DNA of 64,000 nucleotides from Spirochaetota bacterium (GCA_029547205.1 JAKPPT010000072.1:248001-312000); one strand, 5' to 3'. Counted from the stretch's first letter, positions 17,448 through 28,565 are shown. Notes: generated by a model from the letters alone, not told the origin. Numbers and translations are program-made.

Positions 17448-18050
17448 TTAGTTTTCAATCACTTTTTTAAGAAGTGCTTGCACTTCAGGATCTGCATAGT
17501 TTTTTTCTATTTCTTCACGAGTTAATCCAACTAATTCATGGCTCATATAATGAATCCAGATTTCTTCTGCTTCGGAATGAATTACATGTTTTCTACAAAA
17601 ATAATCTGGAATTATTTCAGGTTTTTCCGGTTTGTATAAAATTTCTTTATAATCATGGACAGCAATTTTTAAATCATCACGTGGCACTCCCCTATCAAGA
17701 ATTATTTCTGCTAAAAAATTGATTGTCCTTCCAGAATCAAAAATGTCATCAACAAGGAGAACTTTATCTCCGTGCCTTAAATGATCTGGTGAATATGTCC
17801 ATCCGTCAACCCTCACCTTACCGTGTTGCCTAATATCCGTGTATGATCGTGCAACGACAGCAGCATAAAAAACAGGACGCTCATGTTTGCGAATAAGTTT
17901 AAAATATTCAGAAATAACATTTCCAATATATGCGCCGCCCCGTAATGAAGCATAGATAACATCGGGTATAAAACCATCTGTAGCAATTTTATGTGCAAGT
18001 TTTAATGCATTGTTTCGTACAATGTCATAAGAAATAAAATCTTTTTTCAT
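17448..18050 (-). CDS. Purine-type phosphoribosyltransferase
   Basis: This 200-residue type I phosphoribosyltransferase carries the PRPP-binding signature VLLVDDIFDSGRTI (about residues 97-110) and the N-terminal PPi loop SLRGGAYIG. The pattern is closest to Gpt/Hpt-like purine salvage enzymes that convert xanthine, hypoxanthine or guanine to the nucleotide, but the base specificity cannot be read reliably. Length is near 150-190 for the family, slightly extended at the C terminus. A promoter lies just upstream, overlapping the htrA end, and AGGAG precedes the ATG. Confidence 0.8.
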   Translation of the reverse strand: MKKDFISYDIVRNNALKLAHKIATDGFIPDVIYASLRGGAYIGNVISEYFKLIRKHERPVFYAAVVARSYTDIRQHGKVRVDGWTYSPDHLRHGDKVLLVDDIFDSGRTINFLAEIILDRGVPRDDLKIAVHDYKEILYKPEKPEIIPDYFCRKHVIHSEAEEIWIHYMSHELVGLTREEIEKNYADPEVQALLKKVIEN

Positions 18051-18081
18051 TGCTATAATCTCCTAAAAATAATTGACAGCT

Positions 18082-18110
18082 ATACTACACTGCAGAGCGG
18101 TTTAAGTCAA
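18082..18110 (-). promoter_or_regulatory. Promoter of the phosphoribosyltransferase gene
   Basis: On the minus strand TTGACT (18110-18105) and TAGTAT (18087-18082) are spaced by 17 bases, 32 bases before the start codon. The -35 box abuts the htrA stop. Confidence 0.5.
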
Positions 18111-19613
18111 TTAAAATTTCCGAACAAATGATAGTGTTGTCAGCTCCTGTTTATTTCTGAGAATAGTAAAGTGTATTTTTTTTGCGTCTGGGCTATTGAG
18201 TATTGAATAAAAATCAGCAAGCGAGGCAACTTGTTTGTCATTTATCTTAATAATCACATCACCTTCTTTAAGTTGTAAAATCTCAGCGGGACTGTCTTTT
18301 TGAATTGATGCAATAACAACTCCAGTTTGATTTTTTGAAAGGTTGAGTGTATCTCGAATTTTATCATTAATAGCAACGACTGAGAAACCTGGCCAGAGAT
18401 TCGCATAATCATCAGATTTAAGCTCTTTTCGTTCTGCAATTTGAGCAGAAAATGACAATCGTTTATTTTGACGTAACACAGTAAAGGTATACCTTTTACC
18501 TGCCTCCATCTCTCCTACAATTCTCATTACCTGATCTGCAGATGTTACGGGTTTGCTATCAATTTCAACTATAAAATCTCCAGGTAAGAGGCCAGCTTTT
18601 TGTGCCGGGCTTCCTACAAATATATTTCCAATAAATGCACCTTTTTGTGTTAGCAATCCCATGGCTGTAGCAAGTTCTTTATCTGCGTCCTGTATTGTAA
18701 CGCCGAGCCATCCATATTTTACGACACCATTAGCTATCAATGTTTCAATAACACGTTTAGTGTTATTGATGGGTATTGAAAATCCAAGCCCAATATTGCC
18801 ACCATTAGGTGAAGCAATCCAAGTATTGATACCTATTACTTCACCACGAATATTAACAAGTGCTCCTCCAGAATTACCACGATTTATTGCAGCATCTGTT
18901 TGGATAAAATCATTGATATTGTCATCAGGACCACCATTTCGATTAACAGCACTCACTATACCCACAGTAACCGATTGTGAAAGTCCAAGCGGACTTCCAA
19001 TTGCAATAGCCCAATCGCCAACTTTAATTTCATCGGAATTCCCTAACGTAGCTACACTTACTGGATTCTGTGACTCAAACTGCACTACTGCGAGATCTCT
19101 CCGCTTATCAACCCCAAGAATTTTTCCAGTATATTCCGAATCATCCCATAGTTTTACCAATACTGTTTTCGCTCCATCTACAACATGATTGTTAGTAAGG
19201 ACATATACACTCTTACCATCCTGTCTGACAATAATTCCAGACCCCAATCCTTCTACTTCTTCTGGCGCACTTTTGGGAATATTTTCAAAAAAAGGAAATG
19301 GCAAGGTTGGAATTTGTGTTTGTGCTTCTGCAGTAATGCGTAGTTCAACAATTGAAGGGATTACGTGTTGTGCAACTTCATTGAAGGCATTTTGCAAACT
19401 TTCTGCATATGATAAAGATCTTGTATCTTGTTCGGTGAACGGCACCGTTTTTGTCACGGAATTAGATTGTGGAAATGATTGTGCTGTTGTTTTAGCTTTT
19501 AAAGTACCAGCACCAAAAATAAAAAAGCCGGATAATAATCCAATTAGTATGCCTAATATCACTACATTAATAATAAAAAATTTGCGAGAATACAATACTT
19601 TTTGTAGAGACAT
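18111..19613 (-). CDS. htrA: HtrA/DegP-type periplasmic serine protease
   Basis: This 500-residue protease degrades or refolds damaged envelope proteins. The N terminus has a membrane segment or signal (about 12-34). The trypsin-like domain carries the triad His143 (LTNNHVVDG), Asp173 (RRDLAVVQF) and Ser248 (RGNSGGALVN). Two PDZ domains follow (about 295-385 and 405-495). The order signal-protease-PDZ-PDZ and the length match DegP/DegQ. The initiator ATG has a strong AGGAGG site 6 bases upstream. The hydrophobic N terminus lacks a clear cleavage site, so it may stay membrane-anchored. Confidence 0.95.
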   Translation of the reverse strand: MSLQKVLYSRKFFIINVVILGILIGLLSGFFIFGAGTLKAKTTAQSFPQSNSVTKTVPFTEQDTRSLSYAESLQNAFNEVAQHVIPSIVELRITAEAQTQIPTLPFPFFENIPKSAPEEVEGLGSGIIVRQDGKSVYVLTNNHVVDGAKTVLVKLWDDSEYTGKILGVDKRRDLAVVQFESQNPVSVATLGNSDEIKVGDWAIAIGSPLGLSQSVTVGIVSAVNRNGGPDDNINDFIQTDAAINRGNSGGALVNIRGEVIGINTWIASPNGGNIGLGFSIPINNTKRVIETLIANGVVKYGWLGVTIQDADKELATAMGLLTQKGAFIGNIFVGSPAQKAGLLPGDFIVEIDSKPVTSADQVMRIVGEMEAGKRYTFTVLRQNKRLSFSAQIAERKELKSDDYANLWPGFSVVAINDKIRDTLNLSKNQTGVVIASIQKDSPAEILQLKEGDVIIKINDKQVASLADFYSILNSPDAKKIHFTILRNKQELTTLSFVRKF

Positions 19614-19721
19614 CGCGAACCTCCTGTTAACACTAAGTTTTCTTATCTATTTCTATATATAAGCGTTGGAGCATATAATTGTTACAGTTCAATAAAATAT
19701 ATTAAAATTTTCTTGTATACG

Positions 19722-20468
19722 CTACCAGCGTGTTAAAACAAGAGGACCCTCCGCGGTTACTGCAACTGTATGCTCAAAGTGAGCAGAAGGTTTTTTATCA
19801 GCAGTAACAACAGTCCAACCATCATCTAGTTCATACACTGCATCTGTCCCTAAATTAATCATTGGTTCAATTGCTAATACCATTCCTGGTTTAAGACGAG
19901 GATTAGGACCAGAACTAACATAATTAGGAATTTGTGGATCTTCATGTTGTGAAAATCCTACTCCATGACCACAATACTCTCGAACAACGCCAAACCCATA
20001 TGCTTTTGCATGATTAAATACTGCCCTCGAAATATCATGTATACGAGCATCTATTCGTATTGCTTGTATTGCTCGCTCTAAACACTCCTTTGTGACTTGT
20101 AGAAGTTTACTCACTTCAGAAGTAACGGGTTCTATTGGAATAGTTAGCGCAGCATCACTGAAATAACCGTTATAATTTATTCCACAATCAAGACTGACGA
20201 TATCACCTTCTTTAATAACACGTTTCCCTGGAATTCCATGAATAACTTCTTCGTTTACTGATACACATAAGGCTGCTGGATAATTCATATAGCCAAGAAA
20301 TGCTGGCTCCGCTTTATTGTCATAAATAAATGTTTGTGTAACTTCATCAAGATATTTTGTAGTTATTCCTGCTCTGATTTCTTTTTTGAGTATATCAAAT
20401 AATTGTGATAATAATGCGCAGGAATTCGCTATTCCTTTAATATCTTCATTTGTCTTTAATCGTAGCAT
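19722..20468 (-). CDS. map: Methionine aminopeptidase, type I
   Basis: This 248-residue metallopeptidase removes the initiator methionine from nascent proteins. The metal ligands are Asp94 (DCGI), Asp105 (FSDAALT), the His of CGHGVG, and the Glu pair in AIEPM and FEHTVAV. His78 lies in EVIHGIPG. The length (about 250) and lack of an N-terminal zinc finger fit bacterial type I. It sits between htrA and a TPR lipoprotein gene on the same strand, with gaps of 64-108 bases. Confidence 0.96.
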   Translation of the reverse strand: MLRLKTNEDIKGIANSCALLSQLFDILKKEIRAGITTKYLDEVTQTFIYDNKAEPAFLGYMNYPAALCVSVNEEVIHGIPGKRVIKEGDIVSLDCGINYNGYFSDAALTIPIEPVTSEVSKLLQVTKECLERAIQAIRIDARIHDISRAVFNHAKAYGFGVVREYCGHGVGFSQHEDPQIPNYVSSGPNPRLKPGMVLAIEPMINLGTDAVYELDDGWTVVTADKKPSAHFEHTVAVTAEGPLVLTRW

Positions 20469-20532
20469 ATATATTCCTTAAAAAATTGACAATTATTAAA
20501 ATGACTGTAACTCCAATACTTAATACAATAGC

Positions 20533-22107
20533 TTATTTTGCTCCAGTTGCAGGTAAAATATTAGATTTAATTGCATCATGTTTCTGAGTATAGAGTTGCA
20601 ATTTGCTCTCATTATGCAATTTTTTCTCAACCTCAATCAATAGGTCATAAATATATATTTGCATATATTTCGATGTATCCGTTTTTAAGGTAGTCTCCAG
20701 AATAGTTTCTGCTTCTTTGAGCTTGTCTTGTAGTAAATAAAATTTTGATTTATTTAAAGATACTAAAATATTTTCTGGCATCATGTAAAACATCGTAATA
20801 TACGTATCTACTGGTAATTGCGTTTCAGATGTAATTAAATAATACACAAAATCAAGAAATTTGTTATTAATTGTACCCGAATTTGTTTTTACTTGTTTGT
20901 AGAGAACAGCAAAATCCTCCCACCATTTATGATGTATGAGCGCTAGAAATGCCTGTTCAATAAGCTGTATTTTCTGAGATGTAGTAATTACCTTAATAAG
21001 ATATGCTTTAAGTGAATTAGATTTTTTAAATTGGATCGCATGCAAATACTTAAGATATTCGTATTGGTCAGTATCAGGAAGACTGTTGATAAATTGTGAA
21101 TATGCTTCAAAATTACCTCTCTGAAATAGTATAACAGCATAAGACGCTGCATTAAAAAATGATTCAGCATTTTCCTGTAAAAGCATACATGCTTTTTGTA
21201 AATAATCATTCTCTTCCTGGTATGTATTAGTCCACGGCATATTTTGATTTTTTTGTGCAAACTCTTGTGATTTTTTATAGAAAAAATATGAACGTACATT
21301 TTTTACTTTTTTGGTAACAGTACCGCTACTTTCAATTTTTTCAAGGCTCGATTCTATAATATTAAGATGACCGGTCTGATATGCAGCATCAAGTACATAG
21401 AGAAGCGTTTTGTCATCGTTGGATGCGCTATAGTGTTCTATGATTGCTTCATATAATCCAGCATGCCATAACAAAACAGGATGTACTTGAATCCCATTAG
21501 AAAGAGCCTGAACGATTGATAACCGGGCATATTGCATGTTTTTTTGTAAAAAGCTGTGCACAGCAGCAAGAATATACAGTTCAGCACTATTAATTGTTGC
21601 TGCAAGAAAAGCATAGTCTTCTGGAGTAATTTTAGAATTATCGAAAGTTTTTTCAGGATAGGATAAAAACAGTTCTGCACAAAATTCTGGATGTAACCTA
21701 ATATCCTGTTCATCCAAATAATGGAATAGTTCATCAACATAAGCATTATCGAGCAAAAGCGATAGTGCACAGTATCTTACTGTTTCGTTCTGCTTACTTT
21801 GTAATAATCTAGTGAGAATTAGCTGTTTTTGTTGTGGCAACAACACAGATAGCTCATTGTTTTTATCCTGTACGAGACAAAGCCGAAGTAAAGTCATTTT
21901 TTGCTCTATAGTTTCAGCCTTATCAATTAAAGCATTCAGTAATTTTTCTGAAACAGTTCCTGGTTGTTGTTCGATTCTTGCAAGTAATAACGAAAAATCA
22001 GCTTTACGTTTTGAACAAGCAGCAAGGGATATAGTACATAGCAATGCAAGAGCAATAATGATTTTTTTTATAGGAAATCTTATCCTCATGCAATCAATTG
22101 TGTTCAC
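20533..22107 (-). CDS. TPR-like lipoprotein of unknown function
   Basis: This protein of about 520 residues has a signal peptide with the lipobox LAAC, so it is a lipoprotein facing the periplasm or outer membrane. The rest is almost wholly alpha-helical with degenerate TPR/SEL-like repeats and no catalytic motif. The GTG at 22107 overlaps the nusB stop by 4 bases (GTGA). An ATG six codons later (22089) gives a more standard signal peptide and is an alternative start. Treponemes have many such TPR lipoproteins; its partner is unknown. Confidence 0.75.
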   Translation of the reverse strand: MNTIDCMRIRFPIKKIIIALALLCTISLAACSKRKADFSLLLARIEQQPGTVSEKLLNALIDKAETIEQKMTLLRLCLVQDKNNELSVLLPQQKQLILTRLLQSKQNETVRYCALSLLLDNAYVDELFHYLDEQDIRLHPEFCAELFLSYPEKTFDNSKITPEDYAFLAATINSAELYILAAVHSFLQKNMQYARLSIVQALSNGIQVHPVLLWHAGLYEAIIEHYSASNDDKTLLYVLDAAYQTGHLNIIESSLEKIESSGTVTKKVKNVRSYFFYKKSQEFAQKNQNMPWTNTYQEENDYLQKACMLLQENAESFFNAASYAVILFQRGNFEAYSQFINSLPDTDQYEYLKYLHAIQFKKSNSLKAYLIKVITTSQKIQLIEQAFLALIHHKWWEDFAVLYKQVKTNSGTINNKFLDFVYYLITSETQLPVDTYITMFYMMPENILVSLNKSKFYLLQDKLKEAETILETTLKTDTSKYMQIYIYDLLIEVEKKLHNESKLQLYTQKHDAIKSNILPATGAK

Positions 22108-22526
22108 GTATTCTGCAAAGATTTTCTTATAGAATCCAACACTCCGTTTACAAAACGATATGACTCATCAGTCCCAAACTCTTTTGCAATTTCAACAGCT
22201 TCATCTATGACAATCTGAAACGGGATATCTTTTTGAAACATGAGCGTATATGTTGAAATTCTCAACAGTGCCAGATCAATTTTTTGAATGCGATCTATTG
22301 ACCAATGCTTGAGATGTTCTTGAATTTTTTTATCAATTATATCGATGTTTTCTATAGTTCCTTTAACTAGAAAGGCTGCAAAAAGACGAGCATCAGCATC
22401 GAGCTTTTCCAGTTTCTCCTGTTCTACCCATGAGAAGGTTAGCAGTTCCTCTGTTGAAATATGAGAGGTATTCCAGGCATAGAGTGCCTGGAATGCCAAT
22501 ATTCTCGCTTTTCTACGTGATGACAT
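22104..22526 (-). CDS. nusB: Transcription antitermination protein NusB
   Basis: This 140-residue all-helical NusB binds boxA RNA with NusE (S10) to allow antitermination of rRNA operons. The N-terminal SRRKARILAFQALYAW motif, RIQKIDLALLRISTYTLMF and PFQIVIDEAVEIAKEFGTDESYRFVNGVLD are diagnostic. Length is normal. It is 3 bases after the SurA-like gene on the same strand. Confidence 0.95.
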   Translation of the reverse strand: MSSRRKARILAFQALYAWNTSHISTEELLTFSWVEQEKLEKLDADARLFAAFLVKGTIENIDIIDKKIQEHLKHWSIDRIQKIDLALLRISTYTLMFQKDIPFQIVIDEAVEIAKEFGTDESYRFVNGVLDSIRKSLQNT

Positions 22527-22529
22527 GAA

Positions 22530-23555
22530 TTACGGTTTACCGATTATTTTTATTTCTGCCTGCTTTCTAAGCTTTTCAAAGAGCTCAGAAAGTACTTTTT
22601 GCATAAACTCAGTCTGCCGTTGCTGAAGCAAGAGCTGTCCAAGATAATCCTGGACTGTACCTGTTTGTCCTATTTTCATATTATCAGTCAGTTCAAGCTG
22701 TTTTTGTGGATAAAATTCGTAACGCATGATAATCCAGAGTCCTGTCTCTGTCTCGATAATACCTGACATTTCTTTTTCTTTTAATGAAAAAACAGTATCG
22801 TATACTTGTTTTCCAAACTGTTGCATGAACAGATCAGATTTCTCAAAATAAACACTATCCTTATTGGCTAAATAACCATCTTCCTGAGATTTGAGGCGTA
22901 GTGAATCAAAAGTTTCCTGATTTTTTTGCAATTTTGTTAAAAGTCCACGCATTAGCTCATATGCTTTTTTCTTTTCTGCATCAGTTTTTTCCTTAAATGG
23001 ATAATATAAAAAGCTTATACGGACAGTATCGGGGCGTACTAGCTTATACCGATACATTTCATAGGCTTTTAAAATTTCATCAGCAGAAATAGGAGGAATA
23101 GCCTTGAGTTCATTAGCTTTTGCTGTGGTAACCCATTTTTGCAAGAGCAACTGGTTTTTATATGCTTTTTTTAAGGCATCGAGAGTAATTCCTTGTGCAT
23201 TCAAATATTTTTCAAACTGCTCATTAGAAATATTACCCAATTGCATTTTCATTTGATTGATATATGCATCCAATTCACTGTCAGCAATACGGATACCATC
23301 TCGTTCACACATTTGTAAGAAAAGAATTTCGTTGATTTTATCATCTAACAATTTTTTCCGTTCGTCTTCAGTCAATGATCGACCCATTGCTGCTTCAAGC
23401 TTTTGAACATCCTGTTTGAAAGCCTGTTCGGTTATTATCTCAGTTCTAATTAACTTTACGGTGGCAAGCGGCGTTCCAAGTGAAGATGATTGCCCCCAAA
23501 TAGTTCCTAAAAACATAACTGTCACGATAACTGCAAGTAGACGCTTAGGTTTCAT
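22530..23555 (-). CDS. SurA-like periplasmic chaperone/PPIase
   Basis: The start at 23555 is chosen because GGAG lies upstream and it gives a normal signal peptide (MKPKRLLAVIVTVMFLGTIWG). An upstream in-frame start at 23642 has no advantage. The 341-residue product has a SurA-type N-terminal helical domain (residues 25-170) and a weak parvulin-like region (about 195-300) with ETGLWIIMRYEF resembling the end of a rotamase domain. It probably helps fold outer-membrane or periplasmic proteins. Rotamase activity is uncertain. Confidence 0.75.
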   Translation of the reverse strand: MKPKRLLAVIVTVMFLGTIWGQSSSLGTPLATVKLIRTEIITEQAFKQDVQKLEAAMGRSLTEDERKKLLDDKINEILFLQMCERDGIRIADSELDAYINQMKMQLGNISNEQFEKYLNAQGITLDALKKAYKNQLLLQKWVTTAKANELKAIPPISADEILKAYEMYRYKLVRPDTVRISFLYYPFKEKTDAEKKKAYELMRGLLTKLQKNQETFDSLRLKSQEDGYLANKDSVYFEKSDLFMQQFGKQVYDTVFSLKEKEMSGIIETETGLWIIMRYEFYPQKQLELTDNMKIGQTGTVQDYLGQLLLQQRQTEFMQKVLSELFEKLRKQAEIKIIGKP

Positions 23556-23646
23556 GCTAATTCTCCAATCATTCATTAAACTTATGTACTGATTAAACAA
23601 TCCATACTGCAATAGGTTAAAGAAAATCGATTTTTTTTTCAAGGGA

Positions 23647-24450
23647 TCATGATAGTGGTATGTTGGGTTTTATATAATTTTGTTGTTTTTTACTGTTCAG
23701 TATACCTAACTCATAGTGAACTGCAGCAAGTTCTTTTATTTGCTTATTTTTCTTATATATTCCTGCTTTTACCTTAAGTTGCCACTTTTGAAAATCATAA
23801 TCAGGCAATAATGTACTAAAAAAATCTAATTCGTTAATAATTTCTTCTGGGCGCAAATATTTTTTTAATTCTTTTTCAAGTAAATACTTAAGTGCGCTGA
23901 TAATTACATCAAAGAAGTAACCAAAGGTTGGCTTTTGTAATTCTTTGACAACCAACTGTTTGATAATCAGAAAAGCTTCATGATAGCGTTGTCTCTTTAT
24001 GTATTCTTCCGCAATACAAAATTCTGCATCCATGGCTTCGGCGCGCTCAAAAAATCTTTCAAAACGTGCATCAGGATTATTTTTAATAGTTTCGTAGAGC
24101 TCAAGCGCTTCATCTTCCATATCATGGAGTAAATCATAAAATATGAGTTTCACTATGTATTCCGGTTTATCAAGGCGTTCACGCAACCATTCACGATAAT
24201 CGAATTGTTTAGGTTCATTTTGTAGCTTTTGCTTTTTTAATAAGTGATCATAAGCAAATCGCTTTGAGGGATCTGAGAGAATTTTATACGCTTCGATAAT
24301 AATCCGCATTGATTCATCTGAACCAGTGCCTGAATCAGGGTGCTTTTCTTTTGCTATTTTACGAAAAGCTTTTTTTATTGTTTTTTCATCAGCATTCTGG
24401 CTTATTCCGAGAAGTTCATAGTAATTTTTTAATGTTTGTTTTGATGCCAT
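23647..24450 (-). CDS. J-domain protein
   Basis: This 267-residue protein has an N-terminal J domain (residues 9-67) with the essential HPD motif (KEKHPDSG), which stimulates DnaK ATPase activity. It lacks the Gly/Phe region, zinc fingers and C-terminal substrate domains of DnaJ, so it is a specialised J protein rather than DnaJ. The C-terminal 190 residues are helical and charged, of unknown function. It is separated from the SurA-like gene by 91 bases. Confidence 0.85.
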   Translation of the reverse strand: MASKQTLKNYYELLGISQNADEKTIKKAFRKIAKEKHPDSGTGSDESMRIIIEAYKILSDPSKRFAYDHLLKKQKLQNEPKQFDYREWLRERLDKPEYIVKLIFYDLLHDMEDEALELYETIKNNPDARFERFFERAEAMDAEFCIAEEYIKRQRYHEAFLIIKQLVVKELQKPTFGYFFDVIISALKYLLEKELKKYLRPEEIINELDFFSTLLPDYDFQKWQLKVKAGIYKKNKQIKELAAVHYELGILNSKKQQNYIKPNIPLS

Positions 24451-24456
24451 CCGGTA

Positions 24457-24500
24457 TAAAAAAACAAAACAGGGCTGTCCTCATAGAACAGGACAGCCCC
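24457..24500 (-). terminator. Rho-independent terminator after secG
   Basis: GGGCTGTCCT and AGGACAGCCC form a 10-bp stem with an 8-base loop (24472-24499). The minus strand continues into a T-rich tail. It ends the gap-pgk-tpiA-secG transcript just before the J-domain gene. Confidence 0.85.
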
Positions 24501-24518
24501 TTTAGTGATGCTTAAAAG

Positions 24519-24908
24519 TTATTCGTTTGTTTTTGTTGTTTCAGATGCAGAACCGGATAAAGTTTCTGTTCCAGGAAGCACTGTTGATTCAGTAGCAGAA
24601 GGTGCCTGTTCCGACTGCCATTCTTGAATAATTTCCTGTTCCTGCTTAGGTACGACTGGTGCAATTTCTGGTTTTGGACCTTTATTAATAATTGCAAGCG
24701 TAAAGGCAATAATAAAAAATAGTGCACCAAGCACATAAGTAAATTTTATCACAACATTAGTTGATCGAGCACCAAATGCTGCATTGCCAGCGTTTGCAAA
24801 TACTCCACCAAGCCCCTCACCTTCCTGGTCCTGTATAACAACCATGAAAATAAGGAGAATACAGACAATAACAAACACAACTAAAAGAATAATTCCAATA
24901 ACACCCAT
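24519..24908 (-). CDS. secG: Preprotein translocase subunit SecG
   Basis: SecG, 129 residues, is a small integral subunit of the SecYEG channel. Two membrane segments (residues 2-24 and about 56-76) flank the conserved QDQEGEGLGGVFANAGNAAFG loop. The C-terminal tail is longer than usual (70-110 residues) and rich in Glu, Gln, Ser and Thr. It is the last gene of the gap-pgk-tpiA-secG set; tpiA-secG adjacency is common in bacteria. Confidence 0.94.
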   Translation of the reverse strand: MGVIGIILLVVFVIVCILLIFMVVIQDQEGEGLGGVFANAGNAAFGARSTNVVIKFTYVLGALFFIIAFTLAIINKGPKPEIAPVVPKQEQEIIQEWQSEQAPSATESTVLPGTETLSGSASETTKTNE

Positions 24909-25004
24909 ACTATTTGTATCTCCATTACAACTGAATTACAAAACACATGTTATGTACCGTGTACCATACTAAAAATATATAAAACTTTCAAGGTCATATA
25001 ACTA

Positions 25005-25757
25005 TTAAACAACAACAGTTGCAATTGGTACAAATTGATCTTCTTTTAAAGAAGCACCACCAACAAGCGCACCATTAATATTAGGCATACTCATTAGTGC
25101 CTGTATATTTTCTGGTTTTACAGAACCGCCATATTGTATAATAGTATTTTTCGCAACTTCATCACTATACATTTTGGCGAGCACGTTTCTTATAAAAACA
25201 TGAACAGCTTCTGCATCATCTGGAGTTGCATTTTTCCCGGTACCTATAGCCCAAACCGGTTCATATGCAATTACAATACTACGCATCGCTTCTTTTGAAA
25301 CACCAGCAAGTCCTTTTTCTAGCTGTTCATGAATAACTTGTTCAAGCTTACCCGATTCACGTTCTGCGAGGGTTTCTCCAATGCAGAGAATTACCTCAAA
25401 ATTATGTTTTAAAGCTAAAAGAACTTTTTTGTTTATGAGTTCATTTGATTCTAGATATGTATGCCTGCGTTCAGAATGCCCTAAAATAACTGTCGATACA
25501 CCAATTTCTTTAAGCATGAGAGGAGATATTTCTCCTGTATGAGCTCCGCTCTCCTCCTGTCCCATGTTTTGAGCGCCAAGCCTGATATTTGATCCCTTAA
25601 GTACTTGCGCAACAGATGCAAGTGCTGTAAACGGTGGTGCAACCATCAATGTATGTGAAGTAGCAGAGAGGCGTTCGCGAAGTATTTTAGCAAACGATAC
25701 AGCTTCTTCGATTGTTTTATGCATTTTCCAGTTACCAGCAATGTATAAATGTTTCAT
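25005..25757 (-). CDS. tpiA: Triosephosphate isomerase
   Basis: This 250-residue TIM-barrel enzyme interconverts dihydroxyacetone phosphate and glyceraldehyde-3-phosphate. GNWKMHKT (residues 8-15, catalytic Lys), GHSERR (catalytic His), the catalytic Glu in AYEPVWAIGTGK (loop 6) and the phosphate-binding GALVGGASLK are present. Length is normal. Confidence 0.97.
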   Translation of the reverse strand: MKHLYIAGNWKMHKTIEEAVSFAKILRERLSATSHTLMVAPPFTALASVAQVLKGSNIRLGAQNMGQEESGAHTGEISPLMLKEIGVSTVILGHSERRHTYLESNELINKKVLLALKHNFEVILCIGETLAERESGKLEQVIHEQLEKGLAGVSKEAMRSIVIAYEPVWAIGTGKNATPDDAEAVHVFIRNVLAKMYSDEVAKNTIIQYGGSVKPENIQALMSMPNINGALVGGASLKEDQFVPIATVVV

Positions 25758-25819
25758 AGACTATCCTTGTATTTATCAATTTTCCGCAAATTAGCAATGT
25801 TTCTGTAAACCGCTCATCA

Positions 25820-27082
25820 TTATGTTCTGCACACTTCAATACCTGGAAGTTTCTTTCCTTCGAGTAATTCAAGCGATGCACCTCCGCCAGTTGATACATG
25901 GGTCATTGAATCCGCCAGACCAAACTTATTAACTGCTGCAACAGAATCTCCACCGCCTACGACTGTCATTGCACCGTGCTTTGTTGCTTCGGCAACAAGT
26001 TTTGCAACAGCTTCAGTTCCTTTTGCAAAAGCATCGAATTCAAAGACCCCAACCGGACCATTCCACATAATACTCTTGGACGCGAGTATTGCAGTTTTAT
26101 ATGAATCAAGGGTTTTTGGTCCCACATCCATTCCCATGAGGTTATCTGGAATAGTAATGGTATCAACAGACACTGGTGCAGCTGAAGCATCAAAACGATC
26201 AGCACACACATGATCGATGGGAAGCAATATGGTAACACCATTTTTTTGTGCAGAAGCAAGAATCTGCTTTGCTGTATCAAGAAAATCATCCTCTACTAGT
26301 GATTGGCCAACAGAATATCCTTGTGCCTTTAAAAAGGTATATGCCATGCCACCACCAATAATCAGTGTTGAAGCATTTTTTAAAAGACTTTCAAGAACAG
26401 CAATTTTTGAGCTTACTTTTGCTCCACCAATAATAGCAGTCATTGGTTTGGGGGGATTTGTAATCATGGGTTCAAGGTGAGCTACCTCTTTTTCCATGAG
26501 CATACCAGCAACAGATGTTGCAACAAATTTTGCTATTGATGCAGTCGAAGCATGATCTCGATGTGCTGTGCCAAAGGCATCATTAACAAAAATGGTTCCA
26601 TATGTAGCAAGCTCTTTCGCTAGCTTATCGCGTTCCTCTGCATTTTCACTGGTTTCTTCCGGATGGAACCGTGTGTTTTCAAGCATTACGATTGAACCAT
26701 CAGGCTGACTTTCAATGAATTGTTTCTTTCCGTAACATCCATCTTCACCTGCAAATACTACCGGTTTTCCTAAAAGTTTTGAAAGATATTCCGCTACAGG
26801 ACGCATTCTGTGTTTGCCATTCATATATGCCTGTTCATCCCAGGGTTTTCCTTCTTTATCTGCTTTTTCTTTTGCTTTTTTTGCATCTTTTTTTGGATCT
26901 CCAAGATGACTCATGAGCACTAATGATTTTGCACCATGATCGAGTATGTACTGAATTGTCGGGAGCGCAGCACGAATACGTGTATCATCCTGAACCTTTC
27001 CATCTTTCATGGGTACATTAAAATCTACACGCATGACTACACGCTGATCTTTTATAGCAACATCGCGAATTGTTTTAAGCAT
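25820..27082 (-). CDS. pgk: Phosphoglycerate kinase
   Basis: This 420-residue glycolytic kinase transfers phosphate from 1,3-bisphosphoglycerate to [13 protein letters not shown] with the R21-equivalent region, [16 protein letters not shown], the ENTRFHPEE loop and the C-terminal nucleotide-binding [11 protein letters not shown] motif are seen. A lysine-rich insertion of about 20 residues after the SHLG motif makes it slightly longer than the 390-400 norm. It lies between gap and tpiA. Confidence 0.97.
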   Translation of the reverse strand: MLKTIRDVAIKDQRVVMRVDFNVPMKDGKVQDDTRIRAALPTIQYILDHGAKSLVLMSHLGDPKKDAKKAKEKADKEGKPWDEQAYMNGKHRMRPVAEYLSKLLGKPVVFAGEDGCYGKKQFIESQPDGSIVMLENTRFHPEETSENAEERDKLAKELATYGTIFVNDAFGTAHRDHASTASIAKFVATSVAGMLMEKEVAHLEPMITNPPKPMTAIIGGAKVSSKIAVLESLLKNASTLIIGGGMAYTFLKAQGYSVGQSLVEDDFLDTAKQILASAQKNGVTILLPIDHVCADRFDASAAPVSVDTITIPDNLMGMDVGPKTLDSYKTAILASKSIMWNGPVGVFEFDAFAKGTEAVAKLVAEATKHGAMTVVGGGDSVAAVNKFGLADSMTHVSTGGGASLELLEGKKLPGIEVCRT

Positions 27083-27143
27083 AGAAAAACTCCTTATTTC
27101 TCTAATTGTATATGTTCAGTCTATAAATCTTTATATGAAACAA

Positions 27144-27170
27144 ACGGATACTTCGAAGTGAAGTATCCGT
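27144..27170 (-). terminator. Hairpin between gap and pgk
   Basis: ACGGATACTTC and GAAGTATCCGT form an 11-bp perfect stem with a 5-base loop. The minus strand continues with T-rich sequence, so it could partly terminate gap transcription and set gap above pgk. Confidence 0.7.
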
Positions 27171-27185
27171 TTTCATACAACAAGC

Positions 27186-28277
<1,092 letters not shown>

Positions 28278-28377
28278 TCAATATACTAATTTTCTGTAAT
28301 TATAGAATGACTAAAATCAAAAAAAATGTCAATTATTGAAACATTAAAGCTTGGAAAATTATTTCCGATACTAAATA

Positions 28378-28470
28378 TGTCAGAGTTGTCATAGTTCCCC
28401 TCCCAGTTTTCTATGCTTTTCTGACACCCTGCAGGGAAAGTGGCTGTTCGTTCTGAACAGCCACTTTTTT
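28378..28470 (+). ncRNA. Putative small RNA with C-rich loop and intrinsic terminator
   Basis: No gene on the plus strand precedes this region, yet it ends in a strong intrinsic terminator. Upstream, TGTCAGA (28378-28384) and TCTGACA (28420-28426) form an outer stem. CATAG (28390-28394) and CTATG (28411-28415) form an inner stem. The apical loop holds CCCCTCCC (28397-28404), complementary to Shine-Dalgarno sequences. A CCCTGCAGGG palindrome (28427-28436) separates this from the terminator. The promoter is not clear; GATACT at 28367-28372 is a weak -10 candidate. Confidence 0.45.
28437..28470 (+). terminator. Intrinsic terminator in the gap/PBP1A interval
   Basis: GTGGCTGTTC (28440-28449) pairs perfectly with GAACAGCCAC (28455-28464), 5-base loop, followed by six T. 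It faces the plus strand. Confidence 0.85.
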
Positions 28471-28565
28471 AGTAACAATAACTAGTTGCTATAGTTGATA
28501 TTGACTAGAATCCTCATCTTATAGTGTAATGGTCATTACAATGAAAAGGCAGGAATATTTTTAGT

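Noticed and set aside
28299-28332. gap promoter TTGACA with TATAAT on the minus strand
   Set aside because: Both boxes look good, but the spacing is 22 bases, outside the usual range; kept out of the feature list.
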